Assembly: GCA_905221605.1 (NCBI GenBank)
Contig: CAJNDS010000358.1
Span: 673,501 to 737,500, forward strand
Direction: 5' to 3'
Length of the DNA stretch: 64,000 nucleotides
DNA from: Symbiodinium natans
Taxonomy: Eukaryota > Sar > Dinophyceae > Suessiales > Symbiodiniaceae
Below, one piece after another: positions 40,516 to 50,410 of this stretch. Numbering within the stretch: the stretch's first letter is position 1; every line of letters begins with the position of its first letter. The translations under genes and the position numbers were made by a program. A model generated the notes under the pieces. That model had not been told where the DNA came from, did not search any database, and was given only the letters and a program-made list of their open reading frames with translations.

Positions 40516-41087
40516 GCAAGAGGCCGCCCTGAGATTGTACACCTTTGCTGAAGGCCCGGGCTGATGCAAACAAATCTCGCCCCGGGGGGGCCGCGCCTCT
40601 TCTCCTCGCGTCCGGCCTTGGGCGATGTTGAGGCCGCGCGCATGCTGTTGGAGGGCAGCGCATCATCAACAGGAGTGGTTGCACCGCTCCGAGAATCACC
40701 CCTCTAGGCTTGGCAGCTTACTGGTACCGTCACCCTGCTGCTGGATGCGCGGGCGGATATGCAGATGCACAGTGGAGGAGTTCCGCCTATCGCGCTAGCC
40801 GCTCCAGTGCCAGCACATCTGATGTTGCGGGCAGGACTGGCTCAATATCGGCCCATGGACGCGCAAGCTCGGACACTTGCTTTAGAGATGTATCTAGAGT
40901 TCATGGACTTCGCGAGCCGCGCTCGAGAGAGTCTTCTTCCATACGGGCCGTAGACAAGCATGCCCATCATCCAGCAAGCCGGCGTGCTCGGTTTCAGGAG
41001 CTCGAAGATGCGTTTGTATCCAAAGCATTGGAGCCGTTTTTCGGGGTGAATTATCAGATACAGGTGGTGGAGAATTGCAACTACTAG
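40516..41087 (+). pseudogene. Decayed C-terminal part of the ankyrin gene
   Basis: After the TGA at 40513-40515 ankyrin wording continues through stops and frame changes: GRPEIVHL, then GLGDVEAARMLLEGS, later LAAPVPAHLMLRAGLAQYRP. Frames change near the G-run at 40583. The last open part (40710-41087) ends at TAG. The gene is therefore probably a retroposed pseudogene or one with a truncated product. Confidence 0.65.
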
Positions 41088-41128
41088 TTTTAGTTTGTGT
41101 ATATCGTGTTGTTGCTATGATACGACTA

Positions 41129-41225
41129 CCCCATGTCCCTAGTTATTATGTACGTAGGCCTTAAAGTTCCTCCCATAAAGGGACTTTAGGGCCCAAGTAT
41201 ACAATAATGAGGTACATGGACCCTT
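41129..41225. mobile_element. MITE, GGGTCCATGTACC family
   Basis: CCATGTCCCTAGTTATTATG and AATAATGAGGTACATGGACC arms, inner GTAGGCCTTAAAGTTCC. Confidence 0.7.
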
Positions 41226-41425
41226 ACGGCTATCCTTGATTTGGGTTGAGGAGAGCCATCTGCCCAGCAGCAGCAGCCTAATCCACAAACCCTAGCCTAG
41301 ACTCGACAACCCTCCGTGTTTTAGGGCTGAGGTCCCTTTCGCCCTCAATTTGGGTAGTCCCCAAAATACAGGGGCTGGACCTAAACCCTAAACCCTAAAC
41401 CCTAAACCCTAAACCCTAGTAGAAG

Positions 41426-41517
41426 GTGGGCTCCCACCGGCGACTTCACGCGGGTGATGGAGGCGGAGGTTTCCACCGGACAGCTGCCCAAGAGCGAGCC
41501 CTCCACACTGCACCTTG
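41426..41517 (+). CDS. Exon, product unknown
   Basis: AGAAG acceptor, phase 2, WAPTGDFTRVMEAEVSTGQL then PKSEPSTLHL, GC donor G|GCTTAGGG, phase 1. CCCTAAA before and TTTAGGG after. One of the clearest single exons. Confidence 0.6.
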
Positions 41518-41519
41518 GC

Positions 41520-41632
41520 TTAGGGTTTAGGGTTTAGGGTTTAGGGTTGGGGGTTTCGGGTTTAGGGTTTAGGGTTTAGGGTTTAGGGTTTAGGGTTTAG
41601 GGTTTAGGGTTTAGGGTTTAGGGTTAGGGATT
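41520..41632. repeat. TTTAGGG array
   Basis: About 15 units with TTGGGGG and TTCGGG variants, immediately after the exon ending 41517. Confidence 0.9.
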
Positions 41633-41826
41633 CGGGAACGAAGCCAAACCCGGAACCTCCAAACCCTAAACCCCTACGCCACTAAACCCTAAAGCCCTAA
41701 GCCCAACAACCCGACAACCCAAGAACCCTACAGCCTAAACCCATAAACCCCTAAATTTTGACATCCCCAAACCCCTATAGACCCTAAATGCCTAGAATCC
41801 TAAACCCTAAGCCCCCCCTGACCCTG

Positions 41827-42155
41827 TACTTGGCAGCCCACTGGTGCCCTTTTTCCATGTTTGCTTTGTTCAAAGTTCCCTTATACACAGTGCCGTGCGC
41901 CGACACAGGCCCCTGCGTTTCAAGAATGCAACAGACCATTCGGGACCTAAGCGGACAGACAAGACAAGACAAGACAAAGTTCCCTTATACAGCAACCAAC
42001 CCCAAAAAGGGTGCCCTTATTATCATCTGGGGGTTTATGAAAATAGGGGACCCCCCCCAATAGACCCCCCCCCCCCCCCCCCCCCCAAATAGTAGGATTC
42101 CCTTATACTAAGGACCCCAATAAAGTACCCTCTAATTTCGGAAACCTTAAGGAAC
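41827..42155. mobile_element. Composite: TTGGTAGCCC element interrupted by other repeats
   Basis: Left end CTTGGCAGCCCACTGGTGCC, core CAACCAACCCCAAAAAGG; inside are a CAAGA microsatellite (41958-41978) and a second MITE (42020-42155, GGGGGTTTATGAAAATAGGG..AATTTCGGAAACC) with a C-run. The usual right end GGGCTACCAAG appears at 42219-42229. Confidence 0.5.
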
Positions 42156-42236
42156 CCTAAACCCTAAACCCTAAACCTTTTAAACCCTAAACAATTCGGA
42201 AACCCTCATATAATCACCTGGGCTACCAAGGGTAGA

Positions 42237-42421
42237 ATGAACCCTAAACCCTAAACCCTAAACCCTAAACCCTAAACCCTAAACCCTAAACCCTAAACCC
42301 TAAACCCTAAACCCTAAACCCTAAACCCTAAACCCTAAACCCTAAACCCTAAACCCTAAACCCTAAAAACCCTAAACCCTAAACCCTAAACCCTAAACCC
42401 TAAACCCTAAACCCTAAACCC
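42237..42421. repeat. Long CCCTAAA array
   Basis: About 26 units, one AAAA slip at 42365. Lies upstream of the exon at 42471. Confidence 0.95.
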
Positions 42422-42470
42422 AAAAAGGGTTTGGGAGCTACTGTACCAAGAGTAGGATCAACCCCGGGAG

Positions 42471-42547
42471 CCCGAGGTACAAGGAGCGGCGATTCCTGCC
42501 TTTGCGCTGCAGCTCCAACTTTAAGGCAGGCTCTGCTGAAGTTCTTG
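42471..42547 (+). CDS. Exon, product unknown
   Basis: GGGAG acceptor, phase 2, PRYKERRFLPLRCSSNFKAG then SAEVL, GT donor G|GTTTAGGG, phase 1. A second frame (EPEVQGAAIPAFALQLQL) is also open but stops. Confidence 0.5.
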
Positions 42548-43628
42548 GTTTAGGGTTTAGGGTTTAGGGTTCAGGGTTCAGGGGGTTTAGGGTTTAGGGT
42601 TTAGGGTTTAGGGTTTAGGGTTTAGGGTTCAGGGGGTTTACGGGGTTTAGGGTTAGCGTTTAGGGCTTCTTGGTTGGCGGGGCGGGGGGGGGGGGGAGGT
42701 TTGGGGTGGGGGGTTGGGGTTGGGGTTTAGGATGTTTAGGATTCGGGGCTTAGGGAATTGGAGGTCTAAAAGGTTTTGGTGTCCTGGGTTCTTCTTTTGG
42801 GATGTTTGGGCTGTTCAAGGTTTACGGGTTTTGGGGTGTAGGGTTTAGGGTTTAGGGTTTAGGGTTTAGGGTTTAAGGTTTTCAAGGTTAGGAGGTGGTG
42901 TGAGGGTTTAAAAGGTTTAGGGTCGAGGGTGTTGCAGGTTTAAGACAGCCTCGAGGATGAGCGTTGAGAGCCTCAGAGCCCTGAACCCTAAAGGGTTTAG
43001 GGTTTAGGGCTTAGGGTTTAGGGTTTAGGGTTTAGGGTTTAGTGTAATCCTCTACTTCGTCGGATTTAGCCCAAGGTATTTGGGATTAGGCTTTAAGGCT
43101 TAGGGTTTTGGTTCAAGGTGTAGAGGGCTTTTATTTTCAGGGTCTTGTTGAGATTGGGGGTTCAGGATCCAATGGGTCTTCCAGACTTGCACTGTTGGAG
43201 AGTTAGTAGAGTTTGATTCCTAAACCCTAGACCCTAGGCCCTAAACCTCAAACCCTAAACCCTTCAGGCTTTAAGCTTTAGTGGTTGCGCCTCATCGGCT
43301 CTGGAGGAAGAAAGCTTTGAGAGCTTAGGGTTTAGGGTTCCACACCCTCTAAGGGTACTTTCACGGGCCCTTCGGGTTTAGGGTCTAGGGTTTAGGGTTT
43401 AGTGATCTAAGGGTAGTTTTATGCTACAACTGGGGTAAGGGGTAAGGGGTCCCCTTGTTAGGGCCTGTGCTACGAGGCGCATGCAACTAATCTAAGAAAC
43501 CCAAGTCCCCATTGAAGCAACCCGAAATCCAAACCCCTTGACCTGGGAAGATGCTCCTGTCTCTAGCAGCCGGCTTTATTTTAGGGTCTAGGGTTTAGGG
43601 TTTCGGGCCTCGATCTACCACTAGCCAG
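42548..43628. other. TTTAGGG-rich stretch with weak exon candidates
   Basis: Degenerate telomeric units throughout. Short open blocks: 42959-42990 (SRMSVESLRAL after ACAG) and 43557-43589 (MLLSLAAGFILG after GAAG, donor GTCTAGG). G-run at 42686-42696. None is confirmed. Confidence 0.4.
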
Positions 43629-43691
43629 TGCGCGAACTGCTACCAAAAGGCCAACAAAAAGTTTGAAAGGCGATTCGACCCACAAGCCTAG
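43629..43691 (+). CDS. Terminal exon with CxxC
   Basis: AGCCAG acceptor, CANCYQKANKKFERRFDPQA, TAG at 43689-43691. C-A-N-C followed by Lys-rich helix resembles one half of a zinc knuckle; family not assigned. Confidence 0.45.
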   Translation, partial: CANCYQKANKKFERRFDPQA

Positions 43692-43773
43692 ACCCTCCAG
43701 CCACTTCGAGGGAGAAACCTCAAGGTAGATCCAAAATCCTGGGGCCCAAGCCCCAAACTTCTGAGAAAAAAAG

Positions 43774-44109
43774 GAGATGCTCCCGACTTCTCATTCCGAC
43801 AGGTCTTCGAGGAAGTGGGTCTGGGCCAGACAAGCTTCTTCGTGGCGGAGTACGCAACCTTTTTAAACTTGTCTGTGGTCTAACCACTTACAAAAAACAC
43901 CCTGCCCTAAGCCCCCAAAATCCCCAACCCAAAAATGCCAAACCCCCCAAAAAAAGTCCTCAACCCCAAACCCCACCCCAAAAAAAAAAACTAACCCCTC
44001 AACCATGTGTTGAACCTTCCCTTTCAAAAGCTCAGCAGACAAAGGCTTCCAGGCCTTTGAGGCCCAGATGGAGGCTTTGGCCAACTGGCGCCCCAGCTGC
44101 TCCTCTTAG
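43774..44109 (+). CDS. Two-exon gene end, product unknown
   Basis: Exon 43774-43870 after AAAAAAG, phase 1, reads DAPDFSFRQVFEEVGLGQTS then FFVAEYATFLN, donor TT|GTCTGTGG, phase 2. Exon 44031-44109 after TCAAAAG, phase 2, reads SADKGFQAFEAQMEALANWR then PSCSS and TAG. Matching phase and smooth junction. The intron (160 bp) is C/A-rich (CCCCAAA-like) with no clear telomeric array. Confidence 0.65.
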
Positions 44110-44512
44110 GTTCAAAGCATGGGCCCTTAGTGCGGGGTTCTTACCCTTGTTTATAGGGATCCGGGGTATGGGCCCCTAAACCCTAAACCCTAAACCCTAA
44201 ACCCTAAACCCCTATTACAAAAGTGCATAAAAGGTTATATCCATACTTCTGATCCCCTTTCGGGGAGGGGTTTTTGAGAGGCCGCGGGGCTGAGGGCTCA
44301 ACCCTGAAACCCGAACCCCTAAAAGGGTTTGGGGTTAGGGTTCAGGGTTCAGGGGCCTAAAAAGTCTAAACCCCTCCTTTAGGGTGTCAGTTTTTTTCAG
44401 CCCCTAAGTACGAGGCCCCAAGCTTGCTGCCTACATCCCCTGTATATCCTTTAAGATATTTTATGGGGTACCTCATTCCCCCATGCCCGACTAACCGACA
44501 GTAAGCCCCAAG

Positions 44513-45010
44513 GTACCAAGGCGAGAAGGACGGCGCCGTGGCCCATCGCCTCGAAAGTTTAGAAGGCGCCGCGACATGGTTCGGGCTTGCTGGAAGGGTT
44601 TAGGGTTTAGGGTTTAGGGTTTAGGGTTTAGGGTTTAGGGTGTAGGGTTTAGGGTTTAGGGTTTAGGTTTGGGTTTGGGGTCTAGGGCTTGCTGGAAAAG
44701 GCGACCCGAACCCCTGTCTGCCCACTTAACCCTCCAAATTGTGCACTTGTGTGGTGGATCTCGTTTGTCTTGGGCCCTTCTTTTATCACCATCATTATTA
44801 TTAATATTATTATTATTATTATTGTTATTGTTATTGTTATTGTGATTATTATTCTTCTTATTATTCGTATTATATTATATACATGTGGTGTTTTTTTGGC
44901 GGGGCGGTGGGGGTGCAGCATCTGGGTCCGGGTCCAGATCTTCCAGGGTCTTCGAGGTCTCCGAGCCTCTCCCTGCAACCCCCAAGCCCAAGCCGAAACC
45001 GGATCCGTAA
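44513..45010 (+). CDS. Two exons, gene end, product unknown
   Basis: Exon 44513-44597 after CCCAAG, phase 2, reads YQGEKDGAVAHRLESLEGAA then TWFGLAGR, donor AGG|GTTTAGGG, phase 0. Terminal exon 44919-45010 after GTGCAG, phase 1, reads SGSGSRSSRVFEVSEPLPAT then PKPKPKPDP and TAA. The phases differ, so an exon is missing between them or they are separate. An ATT microsatellite lies between at 44793-44880. Confidence 0.5.
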
Positions 45011-45023
45011 CCTTTGGATTCTC

Positions 45024-45139
45024 TGTGGTGCTTTACTGTGTTTTTAGATAATCAGCCTTTTTGGGTTTATTGGGCTTCTTTGTTGATAAAGGGCAGCTAA
45101 AGTTTTAATTTATAGCTACCCTACTAAGTGCAGCCAAGG
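45024..45139. mobile_element. TIR introner-type element, CTTTGTGGCACTTTACTG family
   Basis: CTCTGTGGTGCTTTACTGTG on the left, CTACTAAGTGCAGCCAAGG on the right, interior GCCTTTTTGGGTTTATTGGG. Not flanked by confirmed exons. Confidence 0.65.
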
Positions 45140-45147
45140 ATTGTGAT

Positions 45148-45233
45148 GTTACCCCTTATACTAACAGTCCTTGATAGGGACTATAGCCCTACTATCATCC
45201 CTATTAATGACTGTTAGTATAGGGGGGACATCC
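45148..45233. mobile_element. Hairpin MITE, GGGATGTTCCCC family
   Basis: GATGTTACCCCTTATACTAA and its complement TAGTATAGGGGGGACATCC. Confidence 0.75.
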
Positions 45234-45382
45234 CAACCTGCACCCTTCAACTTCGTGGGTTGCCCAAAAAGCACCCCGAAACCCGAAGATGGGACCTTTC
45301 CCAGCCAGAAAGCTCACCCTAAGGTTCGGGGTTTAGGGTTTTAGGGTTAGGATTTAGGGAGTAGAGTTTAGGCTACCCGAAA

Positions 45383-45582
45383 GGTCCATGTACCTCATTA
45401 AAATACTTGGGCCCGAACGTCCCGGCATAGGAGGTATGTTAAGGCCCAAGTATACAATCATTACGTACATGGGTGGTTGTTAAAATTATGATCCCTTTTG
45501 GGGTACCCTAAATATTAGGTGCCGTATTATCATAGGGATCCAAAAAGGGACCATAATTTTGACAACCGCCCACATGGACCCT
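45383..45582. mobile_element. MITE of the GGTCCATGTACC family carrying a nested MITE
   Basis: Left arm GGTCCATGTACCTCATT; the right arm TACGTACATGG..ACCCTTC is split by another element at 45471-45571. Confidence 0.8.
45471..45571. mobile_element. Nested 101-bp MITE with ACAT target duplication
   Basis: Ends GGGTGGTTGTTAAAATTATG and CATAATTTTGACAACCGCCC are inverted complements. ACAT stands at 45467-45470 and again at 45572-45575; deleting the element plus one ACAT restores the outer family's GTACATGGACCC. Confidence 0.85.
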
Positions 45583-45812
45583 TCAGGGTGAACCACAAGG
45601 TAGCATCCCTGAAGCTTATAAAGCCTAACCCGCAGACCCCACAATCCCCAAGCGAAACCCAAACCCGTGAATAGACCCCAAAATCGCTCCCCAAGCCGCT
45701 CCGGACCCTAAACCCTGAACCCGGCCTGAACCCTAACCCTAAACCCTAAACCCTAAACCCTAAACCCTAAACCCTAAACCCTAAACCCTAAACCCTAAAG
45801 CGCACAGCACAG

Positions 45813-46947
45813 GCGATCTGGAGGATGCCAAGCTCTTCGATCTTCAGTATGTCAAGAAGCTCAGCCGCCTTCATGCTAGGATGTGGGTTTAGGGTTTAGG
45901 GTTTAGGGTTTAGGGTTTAGGGTTTAGGGGGCGTAGGCTATAGTACATAGGGTTTGCCTTGAACCCTGCACCAAGCTGCTCAGCAGTATAGTGACGGTCT
46001 CAGTGAGTACTGGTTTCTTTGTTCTTTCCGTCTTGGGCTTCCTGTTGTATGGTTAAAACCGTAAGGTGGAAATTGCTTTGTTCTCAGGGAACCTGGCAAA
46101 GCACCTACATAGAAATAGCGATGTTTAGGGCTTAGGCTCTAGGGCTATAGCCACAACATAGACGAGTATAGACGCCTTTCTTCTGAGTAGGGGTTGCGGG
46201 TTTAGGTTCAGCGGTTGAAGTATCTTTGAAGCACCAAAGCCACAACCCCACCCCCCCCCCCCCAGCAGCCATCAACCACCCTGAGCCCTTAACGCCCTAC
46301 TCCCTACCCTGAACCGTAAACCCTAAACCCTAAACCCTAAACCCTAAACCCTAAACCCTAAACCCTAAACCCTAAACCCTAAACCCTAAACCCTAAACCC
46401 TAAACCCTAGACCCTAAACCCTAAACCCTAAACCCTAAACCTACAAAAGGAGCCAAGCGGCTGCCTGTCCCGAGTCGACTGGCCCCTGGAATGTCAGCGT
46501 GCATACAGCCCCAGCGCATCCAGACCGCAGGTTTAGGGTTTAGGGTTTTAGGGTTTAGGGTTTAGGGTCTAGGGTTTAGGGTTTAGGGTTTGGGGTTTAG
46601 GGTTTACGGTTTGGGGTTTAGGGTCTAGGGTTTGGGTTGGGGTTAAGGGTTTAGGGTTTAGGACGCTGTGTGTTGTTCGGTTAAGATGAAACGTGACCGT
46701 AGAAGCACTTTGCTTGGATCAGTAACGGGTTTATTTTGGGGCGTAGGGGGTTCTGTATTGGGAGAATAATGGTTGACCTGTGCACAAACGTTATGCAGGC
46801 ATACCTCTCTCTTCAAGGGATGAAGGGTAAGTTGGGCAGGCCATTATATCATCGGCTCCTCCACATGTGTGTGTGTACAGTTTTGTGGCTACAGCTCACA
46901 TGGACGTTTTAGAAAACCCGAAGCCCAAGAGCCACGGTAGTAAGTAG
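45813..46947 (+). CDS. Multi-exon gene, 3' part, product unknown
   Basis: Exons 45813-45886 (DLEDAKLFDLQYVKKLSRLH), 45976-46006 (LLSSIVTVSV), 46088-46122 (NLAKHLHRNSD), 46458-46530 (GCLSRVDWPLECQRAYSPSA), 46799-46826 (AYLSLQGMK), 46895-46947 (HMDVLENPKPKSHGSK, TAG). Phases agree at 45886/45976 (0), 46006/46088 (1), 46530/46799 (0) and 46826/46895 (1). Between 46122 and 46458 the phases differ (0 to 2), so an exon is missing there, or the TAG in GATGTTTAGGG ends one gene and another begins. Donors include GTTTAGGG, GTACTGG and GTAAGT. Introns range from 68 to 268 bp in matched joins. No domain recognised. Confidence 0.65.
46315..46442. repeat. CCCTAAA array
   Basis: About 17 units with one CCCTAGA, upstream of the exon at 46458. 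Confidence 0.9.
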
Positions 46948-47576
46948 CGACTCTCCCCCCCCCCCCCCCCCACCCTCCTCCACCGCCCCCCCCCAAGCCC
47001 TAAACCCTAAACCTTAGATTTTCTAGATGTTGCCAAGTAGAGTTTGGAGGGCAGATCCTTTAGGGTTTAGGGTGGGGGGTTCCTGGCCGAGGGCCGAGCT
47101 TTTGTCCCACTGCCCTTCTGCAAAGTGGTGGCTCTCGAAACTTGAGTCGCTCGGCTGCTTGGGTTCAGGGTTTAGGGTTTACAGGGCCTAACCCTAAACC
47201 CTAAACCCTACACCCTGAACCGTTAGGTAGGGGCTTGGGGTTTAAGGGCTTCGCGTGTGGGGAATTTGCTTGCTCCCCATGGGAGGGGGTTCTTGGTAGG
47301 GCCTGTGTGGCTCCGTGTGGTCTGCGCAAACCAAGGATCCTTGGAATCTTCCCCCTTATATTAACCTTGGTAGCCCGTTGGTACCCTTTTCCATGTTTTT
47401 CTTGGTTCTGGTTCCCTTATAAAGTAACCAACCAACAAAAGGGAGCCCTTATTATGATATGGTTTCTGCGCTCCTAAGAAGCAGTCCTTGATTGGGATTG
47501 TAGTATCCGCCCCAATCATAATCCCTATTGAGGAGGGTTAGTATAAGGAGGAACATCCCAACCTAAGCCCTACAAG
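46948..47576. other. Stretch with two MITEs and weak exon candidates
   Basis: C-run 46956-46971. Open blocks WWLSKLESLGCL after GCAAAG at 47131 and DPWNLPPYIN after CCAAG at 47334. The left half of a TTGGTAGCCC element (47370-47462) is followed by a GGGATGTT-family MITE (47480-47562). Confidence 0.4.
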
Positions 47577-47723
47577 CCCCGTCGGCCCAGGTTGACAGGC
47601 TGCTTCGAGGTGTAGCCAGATTTCCATTTTTGAGGATTTAGGTTCAAGAGGCATCCATTTGTTTTCCGAGCTTTCTCCTGGGGAGTTGCGCAGCGGAGTT
47701 CTCGGCCGTCAGCGACAGCATAA
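47577..47723 (+). CDS. Two-exon gene end, product unknown
   Basis: Exon 47577-47609 after TACAAG: PRRPRLTGCFE, donor GAG|GTGTAGCC, phase 0. Exon 47649-47723 after TTCAAG, phase 0: RHPFVFRAFSWGVAQRSSRP then SATA and TAA. The intron is only 39 bp (47610-47648). Basic, aromatic; no known domain. Confidence 0.55.
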
Positions 47724-47864
47724 GTCCTAAACCCTAAGCCTTTAAACCTGAAAGCTCCAGGATACCTCTATACCCTAAAACCGAAAACCTAAACCCTAAA
47801 CATTAAACCCTAAACCCTAAACCCTAAACCCGAAACACTAAACCCTAAACCCCTAAACCCAAAG

Positions 47865-48275
47865 CTCGGAGAAACCTGAGGAACTGGCACCATGCCATGC
47901 CCTTTACCAGCTTCATGTCGCCGGATGTGGACGCCGCCAAGTTTGCCCCCAAGGGGCAGGACCAGGGTTTGGGGTTTAGGGCTTAGGGCTTAGGGTTTAC
48001 GGTTTAGGGTTTACGGTTTAGGGTTGGGGGTTTGGGCTTCGGGTTGAGGGCGCACCGAAATTTTTTTGAGGTGAGGGACATTCCTCAAACCAGGAGAATC
48101 CTCAATCAGGGTTCAGGGTTCAGGGTTCAGGGTTCAGGGTAAGGGTTCGCCTAAACCCTACGATGCACCCACCTGAGGTAAAACAGGTTCACGCGCAATT
48201 CCGAGGTAGGTCCGGGTTGGACGAACTGCAGGCAATGTCTTAGGGCTAGAGGAGGACCCTGATAAGGGACCTTAG
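47865..48275 (+). CDS. Exons of an unknown gene
   Basis: Exon 47865-47966 after CAAAG, phase 1: RRNLRNWHHAMPFTSFMSPD then VDAAKFAPKGQDQ, donor G|GTTTGGGG, phase 1. Exon 48187-48205 after AACAG: VHAQFR, donor G|GTAGGT. Block 48232-about 48270 after TGCAG, phase 1: NVLGLEEDPDKG, reaching TAG in a MITE-like segment. The last join is phase-consistent; the first is not in this frame. Confidence 0.5.
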
Positions 48276-48580
48276 GGGTACTGTAAGGGCTGCTTAGGTA
48301 GATATGGACTGTGTTATACAAGGTATATGCAGGGGTAATATAGGGGATATATAGGGGAATAAGATTACTGGTTGCTTCTAGGTGTTTGTTTTTGTTTTTA
48401 ACTATCGTTACCCCAAACTGACGTCGTTTGGGCTTGTGCTCTTGACAGCTGCGTTTGTATGTTGTCCTGGATAGTTAGGCTTTAGGATTTAGGATTTAGG
48501 GCTTAGGGTTAAGGGTTTAGGGGAATTTGGGCCTGTTAAGAACTATGAAGGTAGAGCCTGATTCTCTGTTTCCGTGCCAG

Positions 48581-49169
48581 GATTTACTCCGCTTCACGCG
48601 TTTAGGTGTTGTGCGCAGGCTACTGGGAAACCCTAAGCCTCTCAACCCTAAACCCTAAACCCTAAGCCTCTAAACCCTAAACCCTAAACCCTAAACCCTA
48701 AACCCTAAACCCTAAACCCTAAACCCTAAACCCTAAACCCTAAACCCTAAACCCTAAACCCTAAAACGTAAACCCTAACCCTAAACCCTAAACCCTAAAC
48801 CCTACCCCATAAAACCCTATATCCTGAAGGGGCCCCCGAGAACTCTCAGCTGGCAGACAGGAGCAGATTCTGATGTGCTTCGGCAAGCGAGCCCCGGGCT
48901 TTAGGGCTTAGGGTTTAGGGTTTGGGGTTTAGGGTTTAGGGTTTAGAGTTTAGGGTTCAGGGTTTAGGGTTTAGGGTTTGGGCTGGTCGATCTTGCCTTT
49001 TGAGAGTTTCGGGTTTAGGGTTTTAGGGTTTTGGGGTTTTGGGGTTTTGGGGTTTTAGGGTTTTTGGGTTTTAGGGTTTTAGGGTTTTAGGGCTTTAAAC
49101 CCTGACCTGACCTATCTGCTGCTTTAACAGTTGAATCCGATTAAGTTTATCTCAACCCAAGTCACATAA
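48581..49169 (+). CDS. Exons and gene end, product unknown
   Basis: 48581-about 48631 after GTGCCAG: DLLRFTRLGVVRRLLGN. 48850-48897 after TCTCAG, phase 1: GRQEQILMCFGKRAP, GC donor G|GCTTTAGGG. 49131-49169 after CTGCTTTAACAG: LNPIKFISTQVT, TAA. A CCCTAAA array (48640-48805) and TTTAGGG/TTTTGGG units separate them. Phases are only partly constrained. Confidence 0.45.
48640..48810. repeat. CCCTAAA array
   Basis: About 22 units, one AAAACGTAAA slip at 48764. Confidence 0.9.
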
Positions 49170-49239
49170 GCCTCATGAACCCAAGACTCCTGAATGACAT
49201 CCCCAAAAACACCCGACAGACTAAGGGCTTAGGGCTTAG

Positions 49240-49345
49240 GGTTTAGGGTTTAGTGGGTCTAGTGGGTTTAGTGGGTTTAGTGGCTTTAGTGGCATTAGTG
49301 GGGTTAGTGGGTTTAGTGGGTTTAGTGGGTTTAGTGGGTTTAGTA
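49240..49345. repeat. Variant array TTTAGTGGG
   Basis: About ten units of the 9-mer GGTTTAGTG with variants (GGCTTTAGT, GGCATTAGT). Frames through it give GLVGLV or PTKPTK and are not proteins. Confidence 0.9.
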
Positions 49346-49359
49346 GGTTTAGCAGCTGA

Positions 49360-49452
49360 GGAGTCGCGTCGCAGCTCCATCGCCGGGAGGGCGGCAGCCA
49401 CCTGCTCACGGACCAGAATGCCATCGGCTGCCATGGGCTGCCCGGAGCTTCA
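49360..49452 (-). CDS. Exon-like block, strand uncertain
   Basis: The minus strand reads SGQPMAADGILVREQVAAAL then PAMELRRDSSAA after GTGAAG; this is more protein-like than the plus frames, which are also open (AAEESRRSSIAGRAAATCSR). The flanks are TTTAG-type on the left and CTAAACC on the right, the reverse of usual exons, so it may be a fragment within an intron. Confidence 0.3.
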
Positions 49453-49467
49453 CTAAACCCTGAAGCA

Positions 49468-49542
49468 AGACGGGGTTTAGGGTTTAGGGTTTAGGGTTTA
49501 GGGTTTAGGGTTTAGGGTTTAGGGTTTAGGGTTTAGGGTTTA
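49468..49542. repeat. TTTAGGG array
   Basis: Ten perfect units. Confidence 0.95.
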
Positions 49543-49559
49543 GGCCTGGAGTTCCTTTT

Positions 49560-49650
49560 CAAGGGTTTAGGTTCCCTTACAAGCCCCTCTAAACTTTAAA
49601 CCAAAGAGGCACCTTTTTTGTTTGTAGGTTACTCTTGCGGGTCTAGTCAT
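49560..49650. mobile_element. MITE fragment, TTAGGTTCCCTTACAAGCCC family
   Basis: Core GTTTAGGTTCCCTTACAAGC with AAGAGGCACC on the right. Confidence 0.5.
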
Positions 49651-50173
49651 TTGGATGTAGGCCCGAAGGTTCAGTGGTTCCGGGGGAGTTAGTTTAGAGT
49701 TTAAGGCTGAGGTCTTAACATGTGGCGACGTCTCTTAATCATTTGCCCCCTTCTCCGGCCACTGTTATGAAGAATGCCGCAACGTATATCTAAACCTGGT
49801 GTACACTTTACATAATAATAAAGACCCATACTTCGGATCCCTTTCAGGAAGGGTAAGGGACCATCATGCCCTGGTTGCAACCTCACAGACAGGGTAGTTG
49901 CACAAGGGCTTAGGTTTGGGGTTTCAGGTTTCGGTGCCACATCCGTAGGTACTGAGACATCTTTCGTGCTTGGCGGTTCTGCGAACTCATGCCACTAATC
50001 CCTCATGTCGAGCACTGTGAAGGACTTGCCATCTCTAGTTGCTAGAGGGCTTATGTAACAAGGGGCCCAAACTAGGGCCCATACTTCCCCGGACCCTAAA
50101 CCCTAAACCCTAAACCCTAAACCCTAAACCCTAAACCCTAAACCCTAAACCCTAATCAAACCCCAAGCCCTAG
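49651..50173. other. Stretch without a clear gene
   Basis: Unique sequence with a foldback near 49800-49870 (GGATCCCTTTCAGGAAGGG) and CCCTAAA units at 50095-50150. The open frame at 49701-49940 (minus) has no supporting signals. Confidence 0.4.
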
Positions 50174-50276
50174 TGGAACCACCCCGTCAACTCCCAGGCC
50201 ATCCCAGACACCTTTAGGTTCAAGTGTTAGCGCTGGGCTTAGGCGAAAAGTTTTGTTCAGGCTGCCAGAGATGACC
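50174..50276 (+). CDS. Two small exons, product unknown
   Basis: Exon 50174-50217 after CCCTAG: WNHPVNSQAIPDTF, donor AG|GTTCAAG, phase 2. Exon 50261-about 50276 after TTCAG, phase 2: LPEMT, running into CCCTAAA. Phase-consistent with a 43-bp intron. The minus strand also has an open block here (VSGMAWELTGWFH). Confidence 0.45.
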
Positions 50277-50410
50277 CTAAACCCCGAACCCTAAACCCTA
50301 AACCCTAAACCCTAAACCATAAACCCTAAAACCTACCCCCCCGCAGCAGCAAAAGGCCACTGCGCCTTAAGAAAACGAAAAGAACTAAACCCTCAACCCT
50401 AAACCTCAAG

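Noticed and set aside
44793-44978. Minus-strand ORF with poly-Ile
   Set aside because: It reads an ATT microsatellite; the plus strand has a better terminal exon at 44919-45010.
46126-46128. TAG as a true stop after HRNSD
   Set aside because: It lies in GATGTTTAGGG, where GT is a likely donor; kept only as an alternative.
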